Source: Asterias rubens (taxonomy: Eukaryota > Echinodermata > Asteroidea > Forcipulatida > Asteriidae). From it: a stretch of 64,000 bases of DNA. Below are positions 1-11,901 of this stretch, in pieces. The stretch is taken from positions 1,488,001 to 1,552,000 of the forward strand of contig NC_047082.1 in the NCBI RefSeq assembly GCF_902459465.1, given 5' to 3'. Below the pieces are notes generated by a model, which worked only from the letters and a program-made list of their open reading frames with translations, was not told the origin of the DNA and did no database searches. How positions within the stretch are numbered: the stretch's first letter is position 1; every line of letters begins with the position of its first letter. The position numbers and the translations under genes were made by a program.

Positions 1-598
1 GCATGCGCTCCCTTCTTACGTATAATGGAGAGCCTACGCGCACATGCTGTATCTTGGTGCGAATTTGAATTCCAAGCAAACAGGCTATGATCTTGACGAC
101 TCTTTGATGACTCAGCCCCTTTCTCAAAAACAAAATATGGAAGTCAAAAAATAACGCTAACAAAGTAATATTGGTTTGGCTTAATTTTGCTAGCGAATCG
201 GGAGTGGGTGTGTCCTACTCCTAGTATGAGGCCATGGTTTCGCTTACTTCTAGAAACTATTAAGGCACGGGGGAACCTTATACTTAATTATAGTTTCTAG
301 AAGTAGGTTTTGCTTTCATTGATTGGACGTAGGTAGGATCTAGACCTAACCTAAACCTGGCTTAATCGCGATTCCGCAATCTGATAAAATGGCAATGCCT
401 TGTTTTTGCGGCATTCTCGCAATCTCGGGATTTCAGCAAACTCCAAATCAGCCAGGCAGAGATTGGCGAAAGGTCTATAATTTATAATAAATAAGTAATC
501 CAAGTAATCCTACAACTACTCTCTGTCATTATGGTAAGCAGTTAAAGGCCATGTGTGAAGGAAGGGTTTTGGATGGGGAAAATTGGAGCAGAAAAGTT

Positions 599-711
599 TC
601 CGTATGGCGCCACCACTTTTTCATTCGAAATAAAATAATATAGTATCTAATTTACCTGATTGATATATCCCTTTTTGTAAAAATGAGTGAAAAAGTGGTG
701 GCGCCATACGG
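599..711. mobile_element. Short MITE (about 110 bp) with CGTATGGCGCCACCA ends
   Basis: CGTATGGCGCCACCACTTTT at the left is repeated in complement at the right (AAAAGTGGTGGCGCCATACG). A second copy in the opposite orientation lies at 58627-58736 with the same interior (TTTTTACAAAAAGGGA). Confidence 0.85.
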
Positions 712-1235
712 AAAGTTATCCTTTTTATTTAGAAAGGAGAGCATAAAGGTGTTCAAATTAAACATCATCAAACATTAATTGTAACTCTTCCATTTATTTC
801 TAGATTATTTGTGTTCCAATCAAGCAAACCTACCTGGAACTCAAGCCCGTAGATTACAGGTGCATCGTCTTCCATGATGACTGACTGACTGTGAGATGTA
901 GTGTGTTCGGAGGATGGAAGAGCGCATCCAGCACACTGGCAGGAAACAGTCGTTACTTGTTAGCTGATGTTCGTCAATGGAGGGCGGTATAATCATTTAA
1001 TGGAGACTACTTTTTCAAGTTAGTTTGTGGGGTTGTTTTCTCAGAAAAAGGTCCTTTCCCATAGCTTTGTTGTTCCTTCTGGACAAACATGACAAAAGTT
1101 CCTCCGTCCCGTGGGGTCAAAAAGGGATATGACACCGGCAACTTCTCCTCAAACTTCGAAATCGAAACATAAATGAAGGTAAACATGCTAAACTTCGAAA
1201 CGTATTAATAGTAATAATAAAATAAATGAATAAAA

Positions 1236-1434
1236 CTTCTAAGAATGTTAAAAATGTAAGTGACATTATGAAGTTAATGTCACTTTTTTTGATAATGATA
1301 TTAATTAAATAATAGCATCCACCTGAACAGACAGGACCACCAGTTTCTATCAACTAGTAAAATAGGAAACCAGAAAGTTTAACATTTTTCCCAGCTTCAT
1401 AACTTCATAATGTCACTTACATTTTTAACATTCT
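1236..1434. repeat. Inverted repeat around GTAAGTGACATTATGAAGTT
   Basis: AGAATGTTAAAAATGTAAGT followed by GACATTATGAAGTT (from about 1241) recurs in complement near 1400-1434, with an inner copy of the TGACATT hairpin at 1258-1288. Probably a MITE. Confidence 0.7.
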
Positions 1435-2839
1435 AGCCCAGCACTAAGTGCAATTGTTTTCATAATCTCAGATGCGCCGGTTTAAGTGTGACAAAGTGCT
1501 AAAAACAGCGATGCTTGTTTCCGTCCACAACTTTGTTATGTCCGAAATAATACATTTCTCTTTATAACATGTACCCCTAGTAAAGAAATCATTCAAGTTA
1601 ATAGATGTAACAAGTTGTATTGACTTGTCAATTCATAAAAATCTTCACCTGAAACAGTTACCCATAAACTCCACGAGGGAGGTGGATTAAGAACTTTCCC
1701 TCCACATGAGTTATGTCCGAAATAGAAGTTATGTCCGAAACGTGTCCAATGGAAGAATAAACATTTTTGGGCAAGTTATAACATTGAAACTATGACACTT
1801 CTTATTTTGTGTATTAAAGAATGATAATTAAAAACATATAGAACCATTAGTAAGTTTATAAACGTTTTACTCCAAAATATACTGAAAAACCCATTTCGGA
1901 CATAACTGTTATGCCCAGAATTCACTTAATGCTTTTTTTTTATGACTTAAACTTATTTTGTATGTGGGTGGGGCGAATATTTAATGTACTTCATCAATTC
2001 AACTAACTAAATATGATAAATTTCAAAGTTATGTCTATAATATAATGATATGACTGAAAGAAAGAGATCCCACATCATGATTTACAATTATTTATGTACC
2101 AAGCCATCAGTTAAATACAAAAAAGGTGTCTCATAGTGTCTTGTCCATGTAAAACTATGTAATGTCTACAAAGAGTTATGTCCGAAATGTCCACATTGTC
2201 CAAAGTTATGTCCGAAATTGTGCACCCAAAGAAATATGTATCTTTTAAACCAAATACACTCTAAACTTCAATGATTGTATGAATGATCAGTAGGTTAGTA
2301 TGTGTAAACACAAGCATTGATATGAGACAAGGACAATTTGTTGTTCAGTTACACTTCAAAATATGTGCGCTTGTCATGAAAAAACACTCTGAAATTCACG
2401 CAGATAGCCATAATTTTTTTCTAAAACAGCCATATGGTACGTATTTCGGCAAAAATGTTGCAGAGCATATTTGTAACAAGGTGTTAAAAACATTAGCAGT
2501 TAACATTAAAGAGGTTTTTCAAAATGGTCTTATTGTTTTGTATATTTACTGCTCACTGTTTACAAGTTGTTGAGCTTAAAGTATTGTTTGTTAAATATTC
2601 AAAATAGTTGTAGCCCCGACATTATCAAATTAATAAATTAGAACAATTGGACTATTTGACTGAGTTGGAATGATTATTCTTAATCTATTTTGAGTTATTT
2701 GCAAATATGCTGGTGGTGTCTGCATCTGTGCAGTGTGCGTTATTAATAGCTTTATCCATGGCATACTTAAAATGTAGTAAAACTCACATCTTGATTTGAG
2801 CTGTTTGGAGGCAGTGCCAGTGGCCACCCTCCCCAAAAA

Positions 2840-5803
2840 ATGTCTCAATTTATTCGGAGAATTACTTCTTGTGAAGTCCATGCAGCTTGGGTCATTGGTT
2901 ATGAAGGTAGTACATTTAACTTTAATAAGTTTGACTTTTTTTGTTTTGCTAGCGCCGTCTTTCTTTTTTTAGTTGACTAAGCAGGCATGTTGTATAGAAT
3001 AGGTTCCTCTTTATTTGATGCGTTTGTGAGTAGGTGACATCCACACTTAGCAAGCCCATGGGGGACGGGGCCAAATGGATTACTTTGACCAAAGCGGCAA
3101 AGGTTAAACCGAGGCCCATTGGTTTGCTACTTGTGACAATGGCCAACAGATGCTGTTTCCATATATGGAACCCTCCATATTGTAGATAGCATTATCAGAC
3201 TCAGCCCCACAGCGGCCCATTGTTAGCCGGTACGTTGTGAGCTATGTTGTGGGGTGTCGTGGCTGAGTGGATAAGAGCACCGAACTCAAGCTCTGGTGCT
3301 TTTGGTCAGCAGAGTGTGGGTTCGAATCCCAGTCGTGACATTTGTGTCCCTGAGCAAGACACTTAACTACAATTGCTTCTCTCCACCCAGGGGTAAATGG
3401 GTACCTGTGAGGGCAGCTAGATGGTTCTTGTGATTGGTTTAGCCGAGTAGCGCATATATTGCACACAGGCTGTATACTCCCCAGGGAGCTGAGACGGTTT
3501 AAGGAATGATTAAAGGCCCAGTGACAGTGACCAGGGGTAATAACGTCTGAAGCGTTTTGAGACACCCCCTCGGGCATGAAAAGCGCTATATAAAAACAGT
3601 CTATTACAATAAGGCATCGGCAAGTCCATGATGTTGGTAGAAAATGCATCAGCTCATTTGGGTAAGAAAGTCCAGCTCCTAGATAGTCTTGAAATCAAGG
3701 CGGTAATACACCAATCCATTAGGTTTCGCCCACAGTGCACGTGTGAGCAAGAACACTATGTCGGACTTAATAGTGTCGTACTTTTGGTTGTGCAATGGGT
3801 TGTGATCGGTCAATACTCAATGGGGCAGAGCTTGATGGATTAGGCTATTGTTAATGGAAATTTACTCTTCTTCGATCAAATGAACGAGGAAAACAAAGCA
3901 TGGAATTTTTTTCTTGTCATATTTTACTTACAGCACTTTTTATGTCTTTTGTTTTGGTTTTACATGTGCAGCATTTCCAACTGGGGAGAAACCACTGAAA
4001 GAAACGTATGTTTTCAGACACAAGTCTGCCCCAGAGTTATTCTGGGGTTTATTTGAGAATGATCGATTAGTTGGTGTAAGTATGTTTCCCTTCAATGTTA
4101 AACCTGTAATTAGTCCAACTTTTACAGGTCAAATCTCAAGTCTTTGAGGACAAGAATCCAATCAAACGCCTCAAGTCTTTAACGACACTGGACACCTATG
4201 GTAACTGTCAAAGACCAGTCCTCTCACTTGGTGTATCTCAACATGCTCAAAATAACAAACCTATGAAACTGGTCGTTGAAGTGGTGAGTACATGTAGATA
4301 ACAATGGAAGAAAACACACCCTTCTCACACGAAAATTTGCGCTTTCAGATGCTTGATTTTGAGGTCTCAAAATCAATGTCAAATACTTTAGTGGAAAATT
4401 ACTTCTTTCTCAAAAACTACGTTACTTCAGAGGGAGCCATTTCTCACAATATTTTATACTATCAACAGCTCTCCATTGATTGTTAATTCCCAAGTTGTTC
4501 ATTCGAGTCTATGAGGGCAAGTCTTTAGGCCAGTATGAAATCTTTCTGGGAAAATTCCTCTAGGCTAATCAAACAATTTTTTTAAGGAGAAGTCTCAAAA
4601 TGAATTCTCAAGTCTTCAGAGGCAGGTTTCAACTATAGTCTCCAGTTTCAAATCAAGAGAAAATCTCAAGTTTTCTAGATATTTCAAAAATGGTGTGAAT
4701 AGCACAGAATTTATGTCCGAGTCTAAGACTTCAGTCCCCGACTCTGTGTCCGACCCCCCTCCCCACCTAACCGTAGCCCAAATTCAACAACTTTCTAATG
4801 AGTACATTCGAGTTTTTCAGCCACCCCCCTCTCCCCACGTAATTTTTTTCCTGAATCTTCTTTGATTCATCTTCAGAACTTAAGTGCTACGAGGTCATCA
4901 GAAGTTCACATAACAAACTATTCCAATAACAGTCATGAACCTGAGGGTGCCCTTGTTTGCGTGCGGACTCTATGTGTTCACCAAGACTTCAGGAATAAGG
5001 TAAGGTTTTATGAAAGCACTTTCCAAAAAATTAGTCCAGGATAAGTTTTGGAGAGGTTTATCAGCAAATGGCACAAATTTGGCCAGTTATCCCTGCAAGC
5101 TCTATGTGTCAGTGTCAGTTAAAATGTTTTTTGAAACACTTTCTTCAAGATTCTCCAGGATAAGTTGAGGAAAAGTTTATCCACAAATGGCACAAACTGA
5201 TTAGCCAGTTTATCGACAAAATGTTGTCAGTAGTGACCCAAGATAAATTTGTGGGTGTGTCCCCCCCAAACAAAAAGGATTCCTTATATTCGCTGTCATT
5301 ATACAGTTCTTTGAAATGTCTTTACCAAAAAACTCCCCATTTATTTTATCCATTTTGTGAACTGCAGGGTGTAGCCACCAAACTTTTGAAGCATTTCATC
5401 CAATATGTTCAAGAGAATGTGAAGAACGTCAGAAAAATGGGCCTAATTTGCCATGACAACCTCATACCGATGTATGTAAAACTTGGATTCCAATGTAGAG
5501 GTCTCTCAGAGATGCCTGGAGGTATGTTTGTAGGTTCAATTAGTCAATAAATTGATCGACCGATCAATCAATCAATCAGTCAATCAATCAGTCAGTCAGT
5601 CAGTCAGTCAGTCAATCAATCAATCAAACAATCAATCAATCAATGTAACTTTTTAGTCTTCTTTGTTCCTGTAAATTCTGTATATTATTTTGTTTATGAA
5701 TAAAGTGTCTGCTTTGAAAAGTAAAAAAGTCAATCAATTAATCAGTAAATAAATTAATCAGTCAGTCAATCAATCAATCGATCAATCAATCAATCAATCA
5801 ACA

Positions 5804-5835
<32 letters not shown>

Positions 5836-6106
5836 TTGCACCATATCCTAAAAGCCGTTGGCTCATGAATTTTCACACTCCACTCCACAATCATGTAGTA
5901 ATTGCATCCACACAGTACACAGTCAACCCTCCTACTGTCTGACCATTCATTATCATCTAGAAGGTGCCTGGGATTTTGTTAAAATCTACTTTTCTCGAAT
6001 GTCCACTTTGCCAAGCTGTGTGCATTTTATTTCCTTTCTCTTAAAATGTTTTGTACACACAGACCCACCATGGTACTATATGGAGAGAAGTATCGGAGGA
6101 AACTAG
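2840..6106 (+). CDS. AANAT-like GNAT N-acetyltransferase, copy 1 (divergent), 5 exons
   Basis: Exons 2840-2906, 3972-4075, 4877-4999, 5368-5521 and 6063-6106, all with GT-AG borders, give 163 residues. The start MSQFIRRITSCEVHAAW matches the neighbouring copy at 7465 (SIRRVTGYEVHDAW). The GNAT fold is recognised from PELFWGLFENDRLVG (about residues 43-57), the acetyl-CoA loop RNKGVATKLL (96-105), YVKLGFQCRGLSE and a C-terminal PPWYYMERSI. The family is the AANAT/polyamine acetyltransferase group of small cytosolic enzymes, which move acetyl from acetyl-CoA to amines. Copy 1 lacks two blocks that copy 2 keeps: LTHESM is replaced by an Asn/Ser-rich stretch, and VHSV is replaced by VRTL (residues 86-89). 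Its substrate may therefore differ or the enzyme may be weak. Intron phases (1,0,0,1) equal those of copy 2. A SINE lies in intron 1 and a MITE in intron 2. Confidence 0.85.
3251..3606 (+). mobile_element. tRNA-derived SINE
   Basis: The head is tRNA-like: A box in CGTGGCTGAGTGGATAAGAGC and B box GGTTCGAATCCC, followed by a body with CACCCAGGGGTAAATGGGTA and the tail AAAAGCGCTATATAAA. A minus-strand copy at 61125-61466 has the same head, body and tail. It lies in intron 1 of AANAT-like copy 1. Confidence 0.88.
4178..4490 (+). mobile_element. ~370-bp inverted-repeat element (family 1), partial
   Basis: Family marks: GACACT..GGTAACTGTCAAAG, CTTGGTGTATCTCAACAT, GATGCTTGATTTTGAGG, AAATTACTTCTTTCTC and CTTCAGAGGGAGCC. 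The right terminus is missing. It lies in intron 2 of AANAT-like copy 1. Confidence 0.8.
5540..5855 (+). repeat. CAAT/CAGT tetranucleotide microsatellite, two blocks
   Basis: Imperfect (TCAA)n and (TCAG)n from about 5550-5645 and 5735-5835, split by 90 bp of unique sequence that includes AATAAAG. It lies in intron 4 of AANAT-like copy 1. Confidence 0.9.
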
Positions 6107-6158
6107 CTTTTGGTTTTAAGGAGGACTGATGTTTCCGAAGTGACTCATCTACTACTAA

Positions 6159-6412
6159 GAGTGTAGACTTGTGGACAAGTCGTTAATGGTCTGCCACGCT
6201 GAGATAGGCGAGTTGTGGCTGTGCTCTCACGAGATCACTGCTCTTGCGCGAACTGCTGGTTGCCGACTTCTACATTAAATGGGACTGTAGTCGTGTGAGC
6301 AGTAGTCTCGCGGGGCCAGCAGTCTCGGAGAATACCGCGGGAATCGCGGGGAGATTCGGAATGCTATCACCGCGACAGACATTTAACGACTTGTCCACAA
6401 GTCTACTAATAG
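6159..6412. mobile_element. Foldback MITE with GTAGACTTGTGGACAAGTCG ends
   Basis: Left GTGTAGACTTGTGGACAAGT and right ACTTGTCCACAAGTCTACTA are inverted copies. The interior is GC-rich (CTCGCGGGGCC, ATCGCGGGGAG), unlike the surrounding AT-rich DNA. It probably sits in the 3' UTR of AANAT-like copy 1. Confidence 0.85.
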
Positions 6413-6692
6413 TGCAGAGCAGTGTCGCAGAAAAAGTGGTCTTGCCAGAGCAGTTATTAGTCTTGAAGAGTTGAGTGTTATATAAACTATCACCAAGAAC
6501 ATGTAATGACTTGTCTGCAGCTGCAAAGGGTTGATAAGAATATTAAGGCTTATGGGAGATCGTCTCAGTGGAGGTCTCACCCCTCAATGTGAAAATGGAA
6601 TATTCCAGGGCTATTTTTAGAAACTAAGCAAGGATATCAAATCCGCCTATAAGATTTGTTAGACTTAAGAAAACTGGATTTTGTGAACTTTC

Positions 6693-6698
6693 AATAAA
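6693..6698 (+). other. Candidate poly(A) signal, AANAT-like copy 1
   Basis: AATAAA in TTTCAATAAAAGTAC, about 590 bases after the stop codon of copy 1. The intervening 3' UTR would contain the foldback MITE at 6159-6412. Assignment is by position only. Confidence 0.4.
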
Positions 6699-6947
6699 AG
6701 TACTAAATTATATTTTATGAAACTAGGTGTTCTGTTGTGCTAATTGTGGTTTTGTCTGCTACTTATCAGTCTGAATGTCAACAATTGAACAAAAACACAC
6801 ATTCTCAAATGTGCATCCCTGTGGAGACGGTATGTTTGACCAAAACTCCAGAGCGGAAATGACTAGCAAACGGGGATTCTCTGAATGCTCTCCAACAGCC
6901 TCTCTAACGGGATGTATGTGCTTTTGTTTTACTTTTGTATGTCCCTG

Positions 6948-7002
6948 CCCCCACCCCCACCCCCACCCCCACCCCCACCCCCGGACCCCACCCCCACCCC
7001 AC
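6948..7002 (+). repeat. CCCCCA microsatellite
   Basis: Runs of CCCCCACCCCCAC on the plus strand, in the spacer between the two acetyltransferase genes. A second C-rich stretch lies at 7840-7910 in intron 1 of copy 2. Confidence 0.85.
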
Positions 7003-7464
7003 TTTCATAATAAATACAAGCTCTGTTTTAAAATTTCTTTTATCCATCCCCATGTCATGAAACAGGTCTCGGAGGTCAGGACATAACCGTGTATACTAAC
7101 CTCTGAGACCTGGTAATTAGACAAAACTTTCATAATGCAAGTTCGCTTTTGAAAATATCTTTGCCATAATACATCAGAAAAAATTTATCTGGTGAATACT
7201 ATCACATCAGAATATCTTATAAAAGTAAAATTGTGTAGTAGGACCGTTGAAAAGGGAACGGAAAATTAGCCAGAAAGGGGAAAGTCCCCTTTAAAAAATA
7301 TCCCCCACCTTGCCCCGCCTACACACCCAACCGGCGCCGTCTTTATGACAGCTATCAATAGAGGGCGCTCGTTCATCACACTGTTATTTTTCTACGCGGA
7401 CTATTATTCAACTCTCTAAAAGAAGTCCACATTTTCTTTCTTTTTTTGCTGCTTCGGTACCGAT

Positions 7465-9231
7465 ATGTCAAACTTAAACACAGCAGATTCTATACGAAGG
7501 GTGACTGGCTATGAAGTCCATGATGCTTGGTTGCTTGAAGCTCGATGTAAGTGTCCAAATATTGAATGAAATGTGTTTAAAGTGTAGTGGTGTGGTTTTG
7601 GTTTGGTTTGGTTTGCTTTCGGCATGACACCTCGCGATTACATAATAAATACAACGCTTTTTAATACAGTCACTTGACTTAACTTATTTTTTATTATATC
7701 ATAAATTAAAGCTAGGCCACACAGCCCAGTTAATTTCAACATGACAATAATAAGCGGACACTTTTATTTGTATATTATATTAGATATTCCTAAAAGGGAA
7801 AAAGTGGTTGCACTGCCGTGACTGGTGACTGGCAGAATACATCACCCCCCCCCCGCACCCCCCCCCCCCCACCCGCACCCCCCCCCGCACCCCCCCCCCA
7901 CCCCAAGTGCACTGCAATCATAATGTTTTGCCCAGCATGATTGAAGATCGTACTGCCAAACTTTGTCGTCTTTGTGGAGTCAAGATGTTAAAATGATCGA
8001 CCGTGTTAGTTTGCAAAGTACAAGGTAAACCATGCAATTTTGTGGCCTAGTTGTAGTTGTGTTGATCATCATTTATTTTCTACTTTTAAAACATCTTTCT
8101 AAAAAAATCGAGTCTAACCATAGGCCCCTTTATAACAAACGGTTTCAAAATGCTTTTCATGGACCAGCTCGACCCAAGGCAACGTGTCCCTTTAATCACT
8201 AGGCCATGACACTTCCATTAGTTGAACATTAATTTATATAATTCTGGCATGTTTTCTACTTCAGGTTTCCCAAGTGATGAAACGGCATCTAAAGAAACAC
8301 TGGAATACAGACAAAGAGAAGCCCCTGAGCTATTCTGGGTTTATTTTAAGGACAGTTGCTTAATTGGGGTAAGTCACTACCTTTCAACTAGCCACTGCTG
8401 TAGAGTAAGCCTTATTAGGCAAGACCATTTTCATTTTACAAAGGCGCTTCCATTGGAAAGATAGTCTCTGGGAAACTAAGGGGCACCAAGGCCAACACTA
8501 GGGCAAACAGGCTGGCCTTGGCCACATGTATGTACCCTGTACATTACAAAAACAGTCAGGTCGGTGTAGTGGTGTCTTCTTGTCTCACCTTCCACCTCTT
8601 GGACCCAGGTTCGAATTCCACCGGAGGCACTATGTGGATTAGGTTTTTAGCCCCTACTTTTTAGCACCGGATTTTCCCTGAAACAATTCTCTGGGGTTTT
8701 CCTTCCACATCTAAAACTGAAACTTCTTCATTGTCTTTTCTTTTCTTGTTTGGATCTAGAGCGTTGAGAACATATCCAGAATTCAACGGCATTAGAATGG
8801 TGATGGTCAGACTGTACGTTAAATGTTTTGGTGTGATTTATTTTTTACCCCCTACAGTTGATTTGTTGCACACAGGCACCGGACAAGTTAACGCATGAGT
8901 CTATGTACAAACATACACCAGAGGGGAAAACAGTCTGCGTGCATTCGGTGGCCGTGGATCAAGAACATCAGAGACAGGTAAAAAAAAAAGTAAAATTAAT
9001 TTCATGGATTCTTGAAAGTTGATAGTTTCTTTCAACCCCAGGCCTATATGCTTTAATTTGAGAGGGCAAAGGCACCAATGCATCTTCTCCTTGGTAAAGG
9101 GCACCCTATGAGGAAATTGAGAATTTCTATTGGAGCATTTCAAGGGCACCAAGGCAATGACCAGGGGACATGGAGGCAATCGCCTTCGTATCCTTCGTGC
9201 TGCAACCCTAGTGGAGCTCTGTATATGTGTC

Positions 9232-9272
<41 letters not shown>

Positions 9273-10577
9273 CTACGTTTATATAGCGCATAATATGAAT
9301 AAACATCTCTATGCGCTTTACAAAACAACAAACTATGAGCAGGCCTGATACTTCACGGAGGCAACGAAGGCGATTGCCTCCGTGTCCCCTGGTCATTGCC
9401 TTGGTGCCCTTGAAATGCTCCAGTACAAGTTTGCAATTTCATCATAGGGTGCCCTTTACCAAGAAGAAAATGCCTTGGTGCCCTTGCCCTTTCAAAAACA
9501 AAGCATACAGCCCTGTATGAGAAATATAAACATAATTAACAGAAAAAATAGGCATACTTATACAAAATATGGAATTGAATCATTACCCCTATGTAAGGGG
9601 GAAAACCATGCATGCTGTAACTGAAGGGCCAATTTCATGGCTCTGCTTCCTGCCAAGTTCCGCATTTACGATCGCCATTCTCCGCTGTGTAAACGAAGAG
9701 TGATTAGTGAAGATTTCTCCTTGGTAAAGGGCACCCTATGAGGAAATTGTAAATTTCTACTGGAGCATTTCAAGGGCACCAAGGCAATGACCAGGGGACA
9801 TTGAGACAATCGTTGAGCCCGTCTGCTAGTGTTACGGCTAAATTGTTACAAAAAAAAGCACACAAAATTGTTATTTCAAATTTATCATGACCAAAGGAAA
9901 ACAATACCTCTACAAACAAATTCAAGAATTTTTATTTCACGTCTTTGGTTTTTTAAACTCAGGGTATAGCTACATCCCTACTGAAGCATTTGCTCCAGCA
10001 TGTTCAAGAAAATTTTGACAAGGTGACCAAAGTATCTCTTCTGTGCCACGACAAACTCAAGTTGCTTTATGAAAAAGTTGGATTCCAGTGCCGAGGCCTT
10101 TCTGAAGTTGTTCATGGTATGTAATTAATGCTATTCTGATCTTTTGAACCATTTTATTGTGGTTAAAATAGGGTGAGTTGTAAAGAAAAATATAATCAAA
10201 GTCACATGAAAGTTCCAATTGAATTCAGTGTCTACAGTGTAAAATTAAAAATCCTGAACTTTGCTCCCAAGATACCAAAGTCAAGTTCACTCAAGAACCA
10301 TTTGTCAATTGGTGATCAACAATAACTGGTGCTCATGCTCAAAAACATTTGTTGGGCACCAGGCAATAGGTTAAGCCTCTTGTTGACAAATTGTCATTGT
10401 GTTGGGCATCAGGCAATATGGGCCTCTCGTTGACAAATGTTCATTGTGTTGCCACCAGGTAGTGTATGGCCCTCTTGTTGACAAACTTCCATTGTGCAAA
10501 CTTGTCCCATGCTTTCTGTTTGCTCTCTTACAGGTCCTAGGCCGTGGTTTGATATGGAATATTCCATTTCACACTGA
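7465..10577 (+). CDS. AANAT: AANAT-like (non-vertebrate type) arylalkylamine N-acetyltransferase, copy 2, 5 exons
   Basis: Exons 7465-7546, 8265-8368, 8858-8977, 9963-10116 and 10534-10577 give 167 residues. Visible family blocks are RRVTGYEVHDAW (11-22), APELFWVYF (47-55), DKLTHESMYKHTPEGKTVCV (71-90) followed by HSVAVD (91-96), the acetyl-CoA P-loop-type RQGIATSLL (101-109), LYEKVGFQCRGLS (137-149) and GPRPWFDMEYSI (154-165). The LTHESM..H.PEGKTVC(V/I)HSV block is typical of the non-vertebrate AANAT family found in fungi, amphioxus and other invertebrates. These cytosolic enzymes acetylate arylalkylamines such as serotonin, or polyamines. The substrate cannot be read from sequence. The start codon follows a pyrimidine-rich stretch and aligns with the start of copy 1. 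Exon lengths 2 and 4 (104 and 154 nt) are identical in both copies, which supports a tandem duplication. The symbol names the family, not proven orthology. Confidence 0.9.
8560..8700 (+). mobile_element. SINE-like fragment with B-box-type sequence
   Basis: GTGTAGTGGTGTCTTCTTGT, then CCAGGTTCGAATTCCACCGG. A related, more decayed copy lies at 60268-60365 (GTGTGGTGTCTCGCATGCCT). It lies in intron 2 of AANAT-like copy 2. Confidence 0.5.
9062..9815. repeat. Cluster of three 'TTGGTAAAGGGCACCCTATG' repeats
   Basis: Copies at 9062-9200 (plus), 9355-9500 (minus) and 9713-9815 (plus), with a fourth elsewhere at 14655-14770. Each carries GGTAAAGGGCACCCTATGAG and TTTCAAGGGCACCAAGGCAA. Between the first two lies (AAT)n at 9230-9270 with ATATAGCGC sequence. 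All lie in intron 3 of AANAT-like copy 2. Confidence 0.85.
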
Positions 10578-10661
10578 GGGGACAGTCATTGAGTAAGAGA
10601 AATTTTCAGCTAGCTCCGTAAGAAATCAGACAATCACACTTGTCACCAGACATGCCAGACA

Positions 10662-10667
10662 AATAAA
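10662..10667 (+). other. Candidate poly(A) signal, AANAT-like copy 2
   Basis: AATAAA in GACAAATAAAGGTTAA, 85 bases after the copy 2 stop codon, which is a usual distance for a short 3' UTR. Confidence 0.6.
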
Positions 10668-10941
10668 GGTTAAATATGAAAAAAATGTATCCCTTCTACA
10701 TGGACTCGACTACAACAGTCCAGAGTGCAGATGCAAATAAGACGGATTCCATTGTAGCCAGTCGTCGAGATATTTTTGAAAACAATTTCAAATCGCTGTG
10801 ATTAGATATGGATAGTCATCATCAATGGTGAGATGATGTCCTGGAGTGCAGGTTTCAAGTGGATGAATGAGCCAAAATAAATGAATTGTGGCTGTTTAGA
10901 GTGCAAGGTAAGCGTAATACATGTTTTATGGATAAGCCAGT

Positions 10942-11313
10942 GTTAAAGACACTAGACACTATTGGTAATTGTCAAAGACTAGTCTTCTTACTTAGTGTAT
11001 CTCAAAATATCGAACCTGTGAACATTTGAGCTCAATTGGTCGTCAAAGTTGTGAGATCTATGAAAGAAAAAACACCCTTGGCACACTTAGTTGTGTGTTT
11101 TCAGATGTTGATTTCGAGACCTCAAAATCTAATTCTGAGGTCTCAAAATCAAATTTGTGGAAAATTACTTCTTTCTTGAAAACTATGTCACTTCAGAGAG
11201 AGCCGTTTCTCACAACGTTTTATACTATCAACCTCTCCCCGTTACTTGTTACCAAGTAAGTTTTGATACAAATAATTATTTTGAGTAATTACCAATAGTG
11301 TCCATTGCCTTTA
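10942..11313 (+). mobile_element. ~370-bp inverted-repeat element (family 1)
   Basis: Starts near TTAAAGACACTAGACACTAT and ends AATAGTGTCCATTGCCTTTA, so both ends are present. The centre has the GAGACCTCAAAATC palindromic block. Confidence 0.88.
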
Positions 11314-11540
11314 ATGAAGCACATCATTGATCATTTTGTTCAGTTCCACTCCAGTTGCATACCAGTATTGTTGTGGAGTTTTGTTTTGGAGGTTGAATTA
11401 AAGGTAATTGGAATAATAAAACATGATGGCAACATTGTCAAGAAAAATTGTTTAGATTCTCAGGATCAACTGTTTTTTAGACTCCTTCAGAAGGGACTTT
11501 GCTTAGTGGAGCGCAAACAAATTTGAGTTGAGTTGCAAAC

Positions 11541-11868
11541 CTTTAAAGGCAGTGGACACTATTGGTAATTACTCAAAATATTTATGAGCATTAAACCTTA
11601 CTTGGTATTGAGTAATGCAGAGCTTTTGGTAGTATATAAAACATTGTGAGAAACAGCTCCCTCTGAAGTATCGAATTTTGATTTTCCACAAATTTGATTT
11701 AGAGACCTCAGATTTAGAATTTGAGGTCTCGAAATCAAGCATATGAAAGCACACAACATCGTGTGACAAGGATGTTTTTTCTTTCATTATTATCTCGCAA
11801 CTTCGGCGACCATTTGAGCTCAAATTTTCACAGGCTTGTTGTTTTACGCATACGTTGAGATACACCAT
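11541..11868 (-). mobile_element. ~370-bp inverted-repeat element (family 1), minus
   Basis: Plus-strand start TTTAAAGGCAGTGGACACTA; central GAGACCTCAGATTTAGAA; ends at GTTGAGATACACCA, lacking the outer right end. It sits just upstream of the duplicated AANAT last exon. Confidence 0.85.
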
Positions 11869-11901
11869 TGTAAAATTGTTTGTGGGTGTGATATCTTAAA
11901 G

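Larger units (their letters stand above)
1..2839. other. Repeat-rich intergenic DNA, no gene seen
   Basis: No exon with coding character was found. It holds short inverted repeats (TTCTAGAAACTAT near 246 with its complement near 290), the 110-bp MITE at 599-711, an inverted repeat at 1236-1434 and a dispersed GTTATGTCCGAAA motif between 1530 and 2220. The open frame at 2283-2573 has biased AT-rich composition and no recognisable domain. Confidence 0.6.

Noticed and set aside
2283-2573. 96-codon frame with Cys-rich, AT-rich composition
   Set aside because: No recognisable domain, no splice context, and it lies in repeat-rich intergenic DNA.
3251-3330. Functional tRNA gene
   Set aside because: The A and B boxes are present but the anticodon stem does not fold well, and the sequence continues into a SINE body that recurs at 61.1-61.5 kb.
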